Shown: positions 23,265-33,812 of the stretch, piece by piece | Numbering within the stretch: position 1 is the stretch's first letter | How the letters are laid out: every line of letters starts with the position of its first letter | Source of the DNA: Castanea sativa | Lineage: Eukaryota > Streptophyta > Magnoliopsida > Fagales > Fagaceae | DNA: 64,000 nt | Direction: 5' to 3' | Assembly (NCBI RefSeq): GCF_040712315.1 | Contig: NC_134013.1 | Span: 18,511,001 to 18,575,000 of the forward strand | The notes under the pieces: model-generated | The model's input: only the letters and a program-made list of their open reading frames with translations | The model's database searches: none | Told to the model about the DNA's origin: nothing | Program-made: the position numbers and the translations under genes

Positions 23265-24200
23265 CTCATGTCGATAGGCTTGGGTTTCAAACGATTTAGC
23301 ACAATTTTCTTACCTTTAAACACAAATGAGCAAGAATTGGATCGCCCATGAGAATTATGTCACACCATATTTCAGCCTTGTAGGTGAGGAATTGAAGTGG
23401 GGCAACACATCTTTCTTTTATGGCTATGGAGGAGGTATCTACGCAAGAAACTTTATATGGGTTAGGGTGTAGGATCAATTTCAAGCCTAGGTGAGAAACA
23501 ATGTCAGAGGACACCACATTAATACAACTCCCACTATCTATAATAACCTTGCAAGTTTTGTTCCCACACTTGGTGTAAGTTTGGTAGATGACACTCCTTC
23601 GCCAATCATCAGTGTCTCTCTGTTCTGTCAATGCACACGTTACCACATTCACTCTAGGGACACCAAAGATGTCCTTGAAATCATCAACCTGGGGAGAGAT
23701 GGCTCTAATGCACGCGAGGTAGCCAGGACCATCTTCCCATTCTACTTCAACATCTTGGATTTCTTCAACATTTAGGTCATACACAAGCTCCTCAACATCT
23801 TCTTCCTTTTCATCATCCTCTTGAATGACAAGGGTTCTAGAGGGACATTTAGCTGCAATATGTCCAATCCCATTGCATTTGAAATATTGGAGGCGAGAGC
23901 CTAATCTTGAAGGCTCATTAACTACACATTTTCCCTTGTCCTCTTTTTCTATTGGGGTGCTATTAGAGTTGACCTTAGGAGGGGGTAAGGCAATTCTAGA
24001 TTTGCTACCAAAAGGTTGATGGTTGGTAGGGATACTCTGGAGCTCAGAATGTCACCAAAAGATAGATTTGGATACTAATTCACAATTCCTAGCAAGGTCA
24101 TATGCCTGGTCTAAGGTAGTGGCTCCTCAAGTGATAATCTAGCCTAGAAGGTTAGCATTTAAACCTTTCTTGAACCTATTGAGCGTGACAACCACTTGAA
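23265..24200 (-). pseudogene. Ty3/gypsy gag end, zinc knuckle and aspartic protease remnant
   Basis: On the - strand, a gag-like segment RFKKGLNANLLG..GATTLDQAYDLARNCEL (about 24190-24070) precedes a knuckle YFKCNGIGHIAAKCPS (about 23880-23840), in which the first Cys is replaced by Tyr. Next come an acidic linker and a retropepsin-like VIIDSGSCINVVSSDIVSHL (about 23545, DSG active site) with ILMGDPIL. After a frame change the sequence continues through KPKPIDM right up to the solo LTR boundary. Removing the LTR and one CTCAT makes the frame run on into the segment before RT, so the two gypsy halves were once continuous. Confidence 0.85.
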
Positions 24201-25254
24201 AGAAAAACCATCAAAGAGCAAGCCAACCAAATATGACATTACCTTTCAAGTTTTTACCCCATGAGATCTTGAACAAGCCCAAACTAGTCTCTATAGTCCG
24301 TATATACCCCTTTTGGCCACATGGGTTTGTCATCCCCAAATCAACAGAGAAGCTAGCAACCCCTCTTAAGCTTGTGACCATCATCTGTGCTCGCCTTTGA
24401 TCATAGGACCCACAAACCAAAAAAAAAGTAACCCACGCAAGACCCATCAACCACCAACTGCCAAAACCCATTATCACCCTCGACCACCACTGCTGAGGAC
24501 GTAGAACCACTGCCGATGCCAAGACACGAGACAAGCAGCCGCCATTCTTCCATGTTTCATGCCGCCGCTATTTTCCTCATCTTCGTGCCGCCACCAGTCG
24601 CCGATCCCTAACACCAATCAAGTCCATCGCAGAGAATTTTTTTCAATTTTGAGATTCTGTTGTTTCTTTAAGTTTCTGTAGTTTCTTTTAAGTCTGTAGT
24701 TTTTTTTTTTTAAGTCCATCGCATTGTAGTGTATTTTATTATTTTGCATTAAAAAAAAACTGAGCAAGCAGTAGAAGAGCCCAGACCCGTTACCAACCAG
24801 CCCAAGCCCAAGAGCATGTCATCCAGTGGGTTTCCATTACAAGGATCAAGTTTTCTTTCTTTGTTTCATTGGTAGATTTAACTTGTCATTTTTAATACAT
24901 CTCTAGTTTCTTAACGTGCATACCCCACCATTAGCTTATTAAATTTACCTTAGTTGTTGTATTGACCATTTGTGTCTTTCAATACCCATAAAAAAAAATA
25001 AAAATAAAAAAGGCCTCTGAAATATTTGATTCTCTTTAACTGTTGTGCTTTAATTTTGTGGAAGTGTCAATTCATTTGGGCTATCTCTTAATATTGTGAA
25101 CACTGTCACTACTTGATTGTAATTTATTCCTTTGATTCATTGATATAGTTTCTAAATGCACTCTTGCTTGACCTTGATTTTACATTGAGAATTGGTTATT
25201 TGAATTTTTAGGAATTTCAACTGCATTCATAAATATAGTGTTGCATGCATCTAA
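24201..25254. other. Unassigned sequence between gypsy gag and its outer repeat
   Basis: The N-terminal part of gag and a primer-binding site would be expected here on the - strand, but neither is recognisable. The ORF 24211-24534 (-) has no known domain. The segment may be a further insertion or rearranged DNA. Confidence 0.4.
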
Positions 25255-25400
25255 AGCCCAATTACTAACAAGCTTCATCCATAAGGCCACAGGTTGAGCC
25301 GTCTTCTTTTTGCTCTTCCTCTGATACATGCGTTTTGCTCTCCTCTCATACATGCATATAATTGGAGACTTATACCTTGTGTCCGCACCAAAGGGTCTTC
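25255..25400 (-). repeat. Candidate part of the gypsy 5' LTR
   Basis: A diverged copy of 18000-18140 in the same orientation: CCCAATTACTAACAAGCTTC, ATCCATAAGGCCA, GTCTTCTTTTTGCTCTTCCT, CTTGTGTCCGCACC. It has a local duplication of the ATACATGCG/ATACATGCA part. The similarity is limited to about 130-140 bp; the flanks do not match, so full LTRs cannot be drawn. Confidence 0.45.
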
Positions 25401-25652
25401 CTATGGTTGAGTCTGCCACACCACAATAACAATGATACGCATCAGTAAAATAAAATCAATTCAATCTAGGCCTTACAAACCATGTTCGAAGTTAAATATA
25501 CTGTTAAATTCTAAGAAAAAAAAGGTCTGACAACAAAACAAAGTAATGTTCTTGTAGCAATCATTAAAGAAATGTTCCTCTCCTTGCACATGCTACAGAA
25601 CATATGCCAAAAAATAAATCTCATAATTTATTTATTACAGCTACAGATAATC

Positions 25653-25684
<32 letters not shown>

Positions 25685-26619
25685 ATATATATATATATCA
25701 TAATTCTTGTAATTGTCAATGACACTGAAAATATAGATATGTAAAACACATTGACATTGTTCATGGTATTTGCTATAGGTACCACCATCACACTAATGAC
25801 TAGCATGGAATGAATCTAACTACTAGCATTGGTGGTGAACAGTAATTCCATCACCTGCATAATATTTGGACGCCATGCTTGATGTCTATCCAAGTAAAAT
25901 TGAAATAGAATAAGCACTAAGTTAAAAAGCACCCAATAAAAATAAAAAGACTGGTTCACTGGGTGAAAGCTTGATGCTATTTTATTTTTCCTTATAATGG
26001 ATCTGCCGAAAATTGTATTAGAATTAAACTTAAAGAAACCAAATTTTAGACAGTCAATCTGTAATAGACATCCTCAACCATAAAACAAAAGTAGAGTTAG
26101 CAAAACTTTTAAGTTGCTAAAGTATGTTTTCTTGACATTTTACTAATTATCCTTCGTTTTTTCCTTTCCAAACCGTCAATACGGTAACGGAATTGACAAA
26201 AACATTAATGTCAATCCAATATAAAACTTTACTAATATTTAGTTTTGGTACTTTTTGTATGAAGGACAAAAATGAATTGAATAGCGAATAGACAACCGTT
26301 GAGAAACCTACACCAAAAATACAAACAATGAAAGTGAAAGATTGTACTGAATTTTGTGGTAAAAACCGGATCGTGGGACATATATGAAGTGAATGCGAAG
26401 CCGAAGTATTAAAGTGAAGAAAGAAGAAAAGAAAAGGTGTAGCTACATTTTTAATCTACTAGCCTCATTTTTAATCTAATTTATAAGAGGCTTTTTTTTT
26501 GTGGTAGTAGCAAAAAAAAAAATCTATGTTTTTTAATTTATATATATAATTTTTATTTTGACAATCTAATTTATAAGTAGATAAATAAATTTGAAAATCA
26601 ATAGGAAAGTGATCTTATT
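25401..26619. other. Intergenic AT-rich DNA
   Basis: No gene seen. An (AT)n/(AC)n microsatellite is at about 25657-25700. Several poly(A/T) runs. Confidence 0.5.
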
Positions 26620-28110
26620 TTTTAGGCAATGTTTTAGTGGAAGTTAGGGTTGTATTTTTACCGAATAGTCCTTTAGTTTTGTCTCTACTTAAATATAGGA
26701 ATGTAAGGATATTTTAGAACAAAAAAAATCCGGATTATACTTTAGTTTTTTTTATATATATTTAGATTTGTTTTTGGATAACGTGGAGTGTTTAACTTAT
26801 TTTTCTATTTAAAAAAAAAATAAACGTATAGTTATTTTGAAGAAGTGGGATAGTGGAAAAGTGTTCCTATTTTGTAGACAATATTTTAGTGCAAGTTAGA
26901 CATGTATTTTTACCAAACTATCCTTTAGTTTTGTCTCTACTTAAACCTAGGGGTGTAGGGGTATTTTGGAACAAAAAAAAATTCGGTCTAAACAGAGGAA
27001 AGCTCTTAAATAGTAGTATTTTCCTAGATTTAAGTAGAGAAAACTAAAGGACAACAAAGTAAAAATACATATTTAACTTACGCTAAAACATTGCCTATAA
27101 AATAGGATCACTCTCCCACTAACCCACTTATTCAGAATCAAACTTCACTTTTAAACTTTTCTCTTTCTTTGTTTTTTTTAATTGGCCGAAAAGATTTCTT
27201 TTTTTTTGACACCCACGTTAAAAAGTTAAAACCCTACATTTATTCCCTTACCCTTTTTTTTTTATTTTTAGAAATGGTATATCTACAATATTTTTACAAC
27301 ATTGCCTATAAAATAGGTTAAATTAAAAAAAAAATTTGAAGAAAGGGATATGAGAGTGCACAACATTCTAACATAATACTCACCACATCCTTAGTTTTTT
27401 TTTTTTTTTTTTTTTGTGATTGAAAAATGTAGTAATCTCAAATTAGATTAAATACTCTAAATTAACCCTTACCCAAAAAATATAAGAGCCTCTGGGCATG
27501 CACTCACATGCGCATGAGCGCGTGCTCAAAGGCTAGTTCACACTATTTAAGGGGCTTCTCTTATTTGGACTGAATTTTTTTTTTTTTGGTTCCAAAATAC
27601 CCTTATTTTCCTAGATTTAAGTAGAGACAAAACAAAAGGATAACAAAGTAAAAATATATCTTTAACTCCCAGTAAGACATTGCCTATAAAATAGAATCAC
27701 TCTCCTACTAACCCACTTATTCTGAAGCAAACTTCACTTTTAAACTTTTCTCTTTCTTTATTTTTTTAATTGGCCGAAAAGTTTTTTTTTTTTTGACACC
27801 CACGTTAAAAAGTTAAAACCCTACATTCATTCCCTTACCCCCCCTTTTTTTTTAAGAAATGTTATATCTATAACATTTTTACAACATTGCCTATAAAATA
27901 AAATTAAAAATTAAAAAAAGAAAATTTGAAGAAAGGGATACAAGAGTGCACAACATTTTCACATAACACTCACCATACCCTTAGGTTTTTTTTTGTAATT
28001 GAAAAATGTAGTAATCTCAAATTAAATTAAATGCTCTAAATCAACCCCTACCCAAAAAATAAAAGAGTCTTTGGGCACGCACGTGAGCCCGTGCTTAGAA
28101 GCTAGTTGAT
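26620..28110. repeat. Repeat cluster: inverted pairs plus a tandemly doubled unit
   Basis: Two + copies (about 26625-26725 and 26875-26990) share CCTTTAGTTTTGTCTCTACTTAA and GGTATTTTGGAACAAAA-like segments. Two copies of the reverse complement follow, each leading a longer unit (about 27005-27535 and 27590-28110). That unit includes CCTAGATTTAAGTAGAGA, ATTGCCTATAAAATAG, AATTGGCCGAAAAG, GACACCCACGTTAAAAAGTT and AAATGTAGTAATCTCAAATT. Each long unit ends in a small hairpin (GCACG..CGTGC type) followed by CTAGT, which resembles a Helitron 3' end. Confidence 0.7.
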
Positions 28111-28350
28111 ATGTAATCCATGATGTAATGCATGAATGGAAGAATTTCCTTACCAAAGTTAGATGGTTTTGTTTAGCAATTTATATACAATTCCCTTTTT
28201 TAACTGAAATTGTATCTTCAAGACACTACCAAAGGATCACTTTCTAAGCAGAGGCAATTTTGCAGAAACAGGTTAGAGTGCTTCAAAAATCAGTGTTGGA
28301 CCACGTTGCGTGGTGTAGGGAAGTTAATGGAGGTTGATAGGTTGCCCATG

Positions 28351-28820
28351 GGGCCAAAATGGTCATATACCTCTGTTTGGCAAAATATTTAACAATATAG
28401 CATTGTTTGTCAAATATTTAGCAACCTACCACATTTTTGAAACTTGAGTTTCTCGAAATGGTCATATACCACTGTTTGGCAAAATATTTAGCAATATAGT
28501 ACTGTTTGTGAAATATAGCAACCTGCCACCTTTTTGAAACTCGAGTTTGCTGTGTAATTCAAGTTTCAGAAACTCGAGTTCTTTGAAAAAATAGTCTTCG
28601 AATTTGCCATTCTATTTTTTATGGTGGAACTCGAGTTACATCAAAAAATTTCCATGGAACTCAAGTTTGTGAAACTTGAGTTGTGAAACTTAAGTTACAT
28701 GACAAACTCAAGTTTCACAAACTCGAGTTTTAAAGAACTGGTAGATTCCTAATTATCTCGCAAACAGTGATAGATCCATACATATTTTCCCAAACAGTGA
28801 TACTTGGCCATTTTAGCCAC
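28351..28820. mobile_element. 470-bp TIR element full of AACTCGAGTT palindromes
   Basis: It is flanked by identical TGCCCATG (28343-28350 and 28821-28828). The ends are inverted: GGGCCAAAATGGTCATATACC on the left, and GTGGCTAAAATGGCCAAGTATC read from the right. CACTGTTTGG(C/G)AAAATAT recurs just inside each end. The interior carries many GAAACTCGAGTTTC-type palindromes in both exact and CTTGAG-variant form. No coding sequence. The 8-bp (or 9-bp with one mismatch) duplication fits hAT or Mutator-like MITEs. Confidence 0.8.
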
Positions 28821-28828
28821 TGCCCATG

Positions 28829-29608
28829 TATAATTTTTGGTACTAAAAAAATTTTCTATGTCATTTAAAAAGAGTAATATAATTACTTTGTTAGACACCT
28901 GCAGGTCTTGCACAAAGAAAATTAACAGACTCTTGTTGAAGAAGTTATTAGGGTGAGCTTAGGAATAATTTTTTGCATTAGCCAAAATGCAATTTGCACC
29001 CTTTAAATTTGATTGAAATTCATTTCAACCTTCTAACTTTATTTTTGTTCAATTGAGTTCTCTAAGTTTCATATTTATTTGATTCAAATCTTCATTCAAA
29101 TTTCGGAAGGGAATGGGGTAGGACAGGGTTGAAGGATGAGGTATTTACCTTCACCCTACATAGTTTTATTTTACCTCGTTCTGCAAAACTTTACTTCCTG
29201 TTAATTTGTCACATGACTCACCCTGTCCCACACCAATTGCAAATTTTTTTTTATAAAACTTGTTTTATTATTATAAATATATTTGAAATTACAATTAAAT
29301 TAAGTACATCAAATCAAACTAAGTTTTAGCAATGACTTAATAATATTATCCAATAAAACAAAGTCTTAATATTCATACATTTAAATACATAGCCATACAA
29401 ACTAAGTTTTTAACACTAATTGAGCGGGGCGGGGCTAAAAAGCCTACATCCAATTTTATTATTTAAAAAAAAAAAAAAAAAACAACAACAACAACATGAA
29501 CCAATTTGACAAAAATATAAGAACCAAATCATCAAGTTAAAATCTTCTCCAAAAAAAAAAAAAAAAACCTCAACAAGTTAAAAATAACATGTAGGATTAA
29601 ATTGACAG
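28829..29608. other. Intergenic AT-rich DNA
   Basis: No gene seen. Poly(A) runs occur at about 29465-29482 and 29552-29567. The segment 28985-29110 (CCCTTTAAATTTGATT, CAATTGAGTTCTCTAAGTTT) has the look of an old dispersed repeat. Confidence 0.5.
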
Positions 29609-29885
29609 TGACCAAACATATATAAACTATAATGGTATTTTTGCCTGAGGTCATTCACAACATACTAGAAGCAAAGACCTCTAAGGAAGTTTGTATGAGA
29701 AAGAGTCTAACAAACAAGTTATATGTGAAGAAGCAATTTTATAATTTGCATATGATGAGGGTTCAAATCTGTTGGAGCATCTCAACAAGTTCAACATGTT
29801 AAGCACTCTATTGTTAAGTTTTGGGGTGAATTATGAGAAGGAAAGAGCAAGATGGTTGTTTTTGTTGTTCGTCAAGTTATATGTT
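29609..29885 (+). pseudogene. Ty1/copia gag (UBN2-like) fragment, copy 1
   Basis: One frame reads EAKTSKEVCMRKSLTNKLYV then KKQFYNLHM. After a frameshift the next reads EGSNLLEHLNKFNML and LLSFGVNYEKERARWLF. The pattern (MTKSL.NRLYLKKQLY..M.EG.S..EHLN.FN) is that of copia gag. It is too short and shifted to be functional. Confidence 0.7.
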
Positions 29886-29889
29886 TTTG

Positions 29890-30150
29890 ACAATGACCAA
29901 ACATATATAAACTATAATGGTATTTTTGCCTGAGGTCATTCACAACATACTAGAAGCAAAGACCACTAAGGAAGTTTATATGAGAAAGAGTCTAACGAAC
30001 AAGTTACATGTGAAGAAGCAAATTTATAATCATATAATGAGGGTTCAAATCCGTTGGAGCATCTCAACAAGTTCACCATGTTAAGCACTCAATTGTTAAG
30101 TTTTGGGTTGAAGTATGAGAAGGAAAGAGCAAGATGATTGTTTTTTATGT
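29890..30150 (+). pseudogene. Ty1/copia gag fragment, copy 2 (tandem duplicate)
   Basis: A near-identical copy of 29609-29870, starting GACCAAACATATATAAACTA in both. It has its own substitutions, e.g. EHLNKFTML, and an in-frame stop after KERAR. The two copies lie head to tail with only a few bases between them, so the doubling happened as genomic DNA. Confidence 0.75.
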
Positions 30151-30299
30151 TCCCGAGAAGTGAAGGGTAAATTACAAATTATACTCCTAAAGTTTGGGGG
30201 TGTTTGAATTTTACAGTTTGAAGTTTTTAAATTTTAATTTTATCCCTCAAAAGTTTGGGAGTGTTTGCAAAACTTTAAGAAGTAAATTCCAAATTCTAA

Positions 30300-30753
30300 C
30301 ACTTAAAACATCTTCAACGGTGTAGCTAAACCCAAAATTCTCTCTATAATAGAGAATGAAACCCAAAAAAAGCTCTCCAGTGGATTATCTTAATCCAGAT
30401 TTTTTTTTTTTTTGGGCTTATGAACAGTAGCTCATCAACTCTAATGGGCCACTGTACATTAGCAATTGAATTTTTTTAATTAAAAAATCATACCAGCTAC
30501 TATTATATCAATTCTTTCTCTCTTCTCTGGATTTATTTTTTTCTCTCATACTCTCTCTCCGTTGCTTCTCACAGAAAAAGCAAATATAAAAAAAAAAAGA
30601 AAAAAGAACAAGCTGATCTAACCCAGCTTGGTGGTGGCGAGGAGGACGAGCGGTAGTGGGGCGGCGGATGTGGTAGTGTTGCATGGTGAACGCCGATCTC
30701 CACCGGCTTTGTTCTTTTGACGACCTCAATCTCCACTGGCCTTCTATCTGTGC

Positions 30754-30842
<89 letters not shown>

Positions 30843-31290
30843 GTGAAGTAAATGTGAGGTTGCTGGAATGTTCTTGAGGAGAAAAAGAAAATAAAAGAAG
30901 GGGGGATAGAGATAGGACATTGGATAGTGGACACATGTGGATGAAAATGAAATGAAAGAAAGACAAATAATATAAAGAATAAAAAAATTGTAATTGAGAA
31001 ATTCTATCACAATATTTTCACAATAAATTTTAAGTAACAAATTGTTATTAGTTAATATTGGCGAGTAAAAAAATAATTTCAGTGATGGGTTCAAATTAGA
31101 ACTAGCATCAACTTTCCACATAAATTTTGTTGTGAAAGTATTGCGTAAAATGTTGTAGACGTAACACTTCTCATTGAAAAATATAGTTGTTAAAAAAAAT
31201 AAATGATGATTAAAAAAAGAATAAACAATTAATGAAGAAATAATATTTAAATGAGATAGAAAAAATGACAAAAAATCTGTTGGAAAATGC
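30300..31290. other. Probable non-autonomous element carrying a long CT tract
   Basis: The left edge AAAACATCTTCAACGG and a right-hand CTGTTGGAAAATGCATTT (about 31272) look like decayed inverted ends of a GAGCATCTCCAACGG-type element. No clear target duplication was found. ORFs across the CT tract on the - strand are low-complexity translations (repeated Arg-Glu or Ser-Leu) and are not genes. A GC-rich stretch at 30615-30735 has no recognised domain. Confidence 0.45.
30756..30839 (+). repeat. (CT)42 microsatellite
   Basis: An uninterrupted CT dinucleotide run of about 84 bases, the longest perfect microsatellite in the window. Likely polymorphic in length. Confidence 0.95.
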
Positions 31291-31694
31291 ATTTGAAAAA
31301 GTAGGTAGGTAAAAGCTAAATATTACTGTTTACTGTCCAAACAGTACAAAAATTTGATGAAACTGCTTAAATTCAAACACCTACAAACTTTAGAGATGTA
31401 ATTTGGCATCTTCGGACTCTACCCCCTTTTTGTGAAATTTGAATTTAAAAACAAGTTGTATGGACTGGAAGCTACTAATCATAGAAAAATAGAAACCGGG
31501 CATATGTTAATGTCATCTCAATTTTTTAAAGCATGAACGCACAGAAGTCCGTAACCAAAACTCAAGATGCTTTTGGCTCATCCAGAACCTACCACCAATC
31601 GTGAACTAACTATTTAATTATTATATTAATCCTATTACATAAACCAATAGCAATTCACATTTTGATACACTATAACAAGAAAACGATCTATTTT

Positions 31695-31850
31695 CTGAGA
31701 GAGAGTATTTTTTTTTTATTTTTAGTTTTAACCTATTATCATTAAACTAAGACTCCAATCGGTTTTTTGTGTAGATAAAAATTGAACTCTATATCTCTTA
31801 TTCAATCATTAGAGACTTTACCAATTGAGCTAATTAGAATACACACAAAA
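31695..31850 (-). mobile_element. tRNA-derived SINE
   Basis: On the - strand it has an A box TAGCTCAATTGGTAAAG and a decayed B box GAGTTCAATTTTTATC. These are followed by CTACAC..AAAACCGATTGGAGTC, TAATGATAAT and an A-rich tail. The same family appears, cut by the window end, at 63905-64000. It interrupts the duplicated COL flank, which lacks it in the parent copy, so it came after the duplication or was never in the parent. Confidence 0.7.
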
Positions 31851-32179
31851 GCCAATAGTAATTCAGATTTTGATATACTAACAAACAAACAAACACTTAA
31901 ACAGTATAGAACTTCTGAAATCAAAAAGTAGATAAGACTTCACAATTCGCAGCTCCTTGATTGCAAAACAAAAATTCATTAAATTACAAAGTTAATAAGT
32001 TCTAAAGAAAATCAACGGTCAGGATTCCGCGAGTTAAACACCGTCATCATCATCAACTACACACATATATACAAAATACAAATACAAAACCTATTAAAAA
32101 AATACAAATACAAATACAAAACGGCCCCTCTGTCACAGGCTCACAGCAGTGAGACAAAGCCTAATAGCACATACATCGT

Positions 32180-32254
32180 TCAAAACGACGGAATGATGGA
32201 TATGATCATCGACCTCGACACCGTACGCTTCGTGAACCTTCCTCTGATTCGTGG
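32180..32254 (-). pseudogene. Truncated CCT-domain end of a COL gene
   Basis: On the - strand this reads PRIRGRFTKRT and ends IIPSF-stop, parallel to [16 protein letters not shown]-stop of the intact gene. Only about 24 codons remain. There is no B-box, no start and no upstream exon. It is a relic of the partial duplication. Confidence 0.85.
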
Positions 32255-32270
32255 GAATGTGGGATGTTGA

Positions 32271-33498
32271 ACTGTTCCACCTTCATCATTCGTAGGAAGG
32301 GCTCAATGCTTTCAAGGTGCTATGTGACATAACAATGACAAGCAATCCTATGTCTTTGGGTCAAAAGTTTGGCAAGCATGATTTATCCATAACAATGACA
32401 AGCAATCCTAGGTGCAATGAAATTAGAAATGGGCTTCTACCTAGTTAAGTTCCATAAGATCTGCCAGATCTACTGGCCAAAATTTTCTAATCTAATTTTG
32501 AATAGTTTAAGGAGGATGCTATTAGCAAGGGATTTGTCACATGTCCATGTACTTTTAATTGTAGATGAAAATTATAAGTTACATAACCTTTGAGGACTAT
32601 GATTGGATTGTACAAGCAAAAACTCCAACTATGGGATACAAAATACCAGAAAGGCATGCATGAAAAATGAAAAATTTCTAGAAACTTACCAAGGTAATTA
32701 AAAGAGGAGATTCTTAACTGAGTGTACCTTTAGAGAAACTTGCCATAACAAACAATTTCTTAAACCTCAACATAAATATGTTGTTAAACATAAAATTTAT
32801 TTAGCAATCAAATGATTTTTTATGTTCATCCCATTTTTTTCATATTTTTTATATTATGTGCTACACATAAAAGAGAAAATATCGACATAATAATAGTCAT
32901 AACCAAAATTTGAGGTACAAATTATTTTTGAAATCTAACATGTAAAGTTAAAAGTTTTAAGAAGAGGAAAAACATAATCAAGAGGGATAAGAATATACAT
33001 ATTTTTCTGATTTCAAAAGTTTAAAGTTTCAAAGTTCATACTTTATTTACACTAATGAAATATGAATTGGTGTATGTGTAGTGAAGTGTTTTTTTTTTTT
33101 TTTGTCTACTTAATATTTCTTTTCATTATATCACATCTTAAATATATAATTAATTTTGAATGTAAGTACATTATTTTATGTTAAATGTTGAAATTATTTG
33201 CAAGTTTACACAATAATGTTTAATACTTTAAGTATTAAGGTAAAATAAAGTGAAATGTTTTTTACTAAGTTATGAAATAACTTTCAAAAAGTGGTGTGTA
33301 AAGGCATAGCCGCGTATGACTCATATTACAAAACATACATTTGAAATGGCAATTCTTCAAACGAGAAAAGAAAGGCTTCGCATTTGAATCATTTTTCAGA
33401 GCAGAAGTTATACTATTAGGCATTTTGGGCACGATTTCAAGCTTAATTTATCACTAAAATTACTGTTTTTTTTTCAAAATACAATAATAATGTGCAAC
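32271..33498. other. Intergenic AT-rich DNA
   Basis: No gene seen. A short duplication ATAACAATGACAAGCAATCC occurs at about 32329 and 32390. Confidence 0.55.
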
Positions 33499-33501
33499 TT
33501 A

Positions 33502-33809
33502 GGGTCCGTTTGGATAGAGCTTATTGCTAAAAACTGAAAATTGAAAATACTGTAGCAAAATAATTTTTACATGTGTGAATAGTGTTGTGGGACCCATTTT
33601 TAATATTTTTTTCTGAATAAAGTGTTTGTGAGTCCCATGAACAGTATGTAAACAGTGCAGCTACAGTGCGTAAACAGTGAAATTAGTCTCCTGTACAGTA
33701 AAATAACGTGCATGAACAGTACCGGTTACTGTTCATGCACATTGAAAAAAAAAAAAAAAAACGCAGAATCTCAAAACGTGGCCACAAAACGCACTATCCA
33801 AACTAAGCT
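33502..33809. mobile_element. MITE (GGGTCCGTTTGGATAG family)
   Basis: A 308-bp element with left end GGGTCCGTTTGGATAG and right end (read inward) AGCTTAGTTTGGATAG, flanked by TTA on each side. Inside are CTGAAAATTGAAAATACTGT, several (T)GAACAGT/ACTGTTCA motifs and an A run. A related copy is at 51854-52080. The TTA duplication suggests a Tourist (PIF/Harbinger)-type MITE; the superfamily is tentative. Confidence 0.7.
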
Positions 33810-33812
33810 TTA

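Larger units (their letters stand above)
31424..32270 (-). repeat. Second copy of the COL gene 3' region (direct duplication)
   Basis: This matches 35815-36560 in the same orientation. Shared landmarks are AAACAAGTTGTATGG, AAAGCATGAACGCACAGAAG, TCCGTAACCAAAACTCAAGA, CAGCTCCTTGATTGCAAAAC, AAAATCAACGGT and ACATACATCGTTCA. It comprises the downstream flank, 3' UTR and last part of the CCT exon of the COL gene. A SINE has inserted into this copy (about 31695-31850). Homology stops near 32255, inside the CCT domain. Confidence 0.9.

Noticed and set aside
30508..31292. Three long minus-strand ORFs (121-182 codons) across the CT tract
   Set aside because: They are translations of the (CT)42 microsatellite and flanking low-complexity DNA; no domain, and the frames differ only by repeat phase.
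31780..31840. Minus-strand tRNA gene
   Set aside because: The A and B boxes are tRNA-like but the acceptor and anticodon stems do not pair, and a SINE tail follows.
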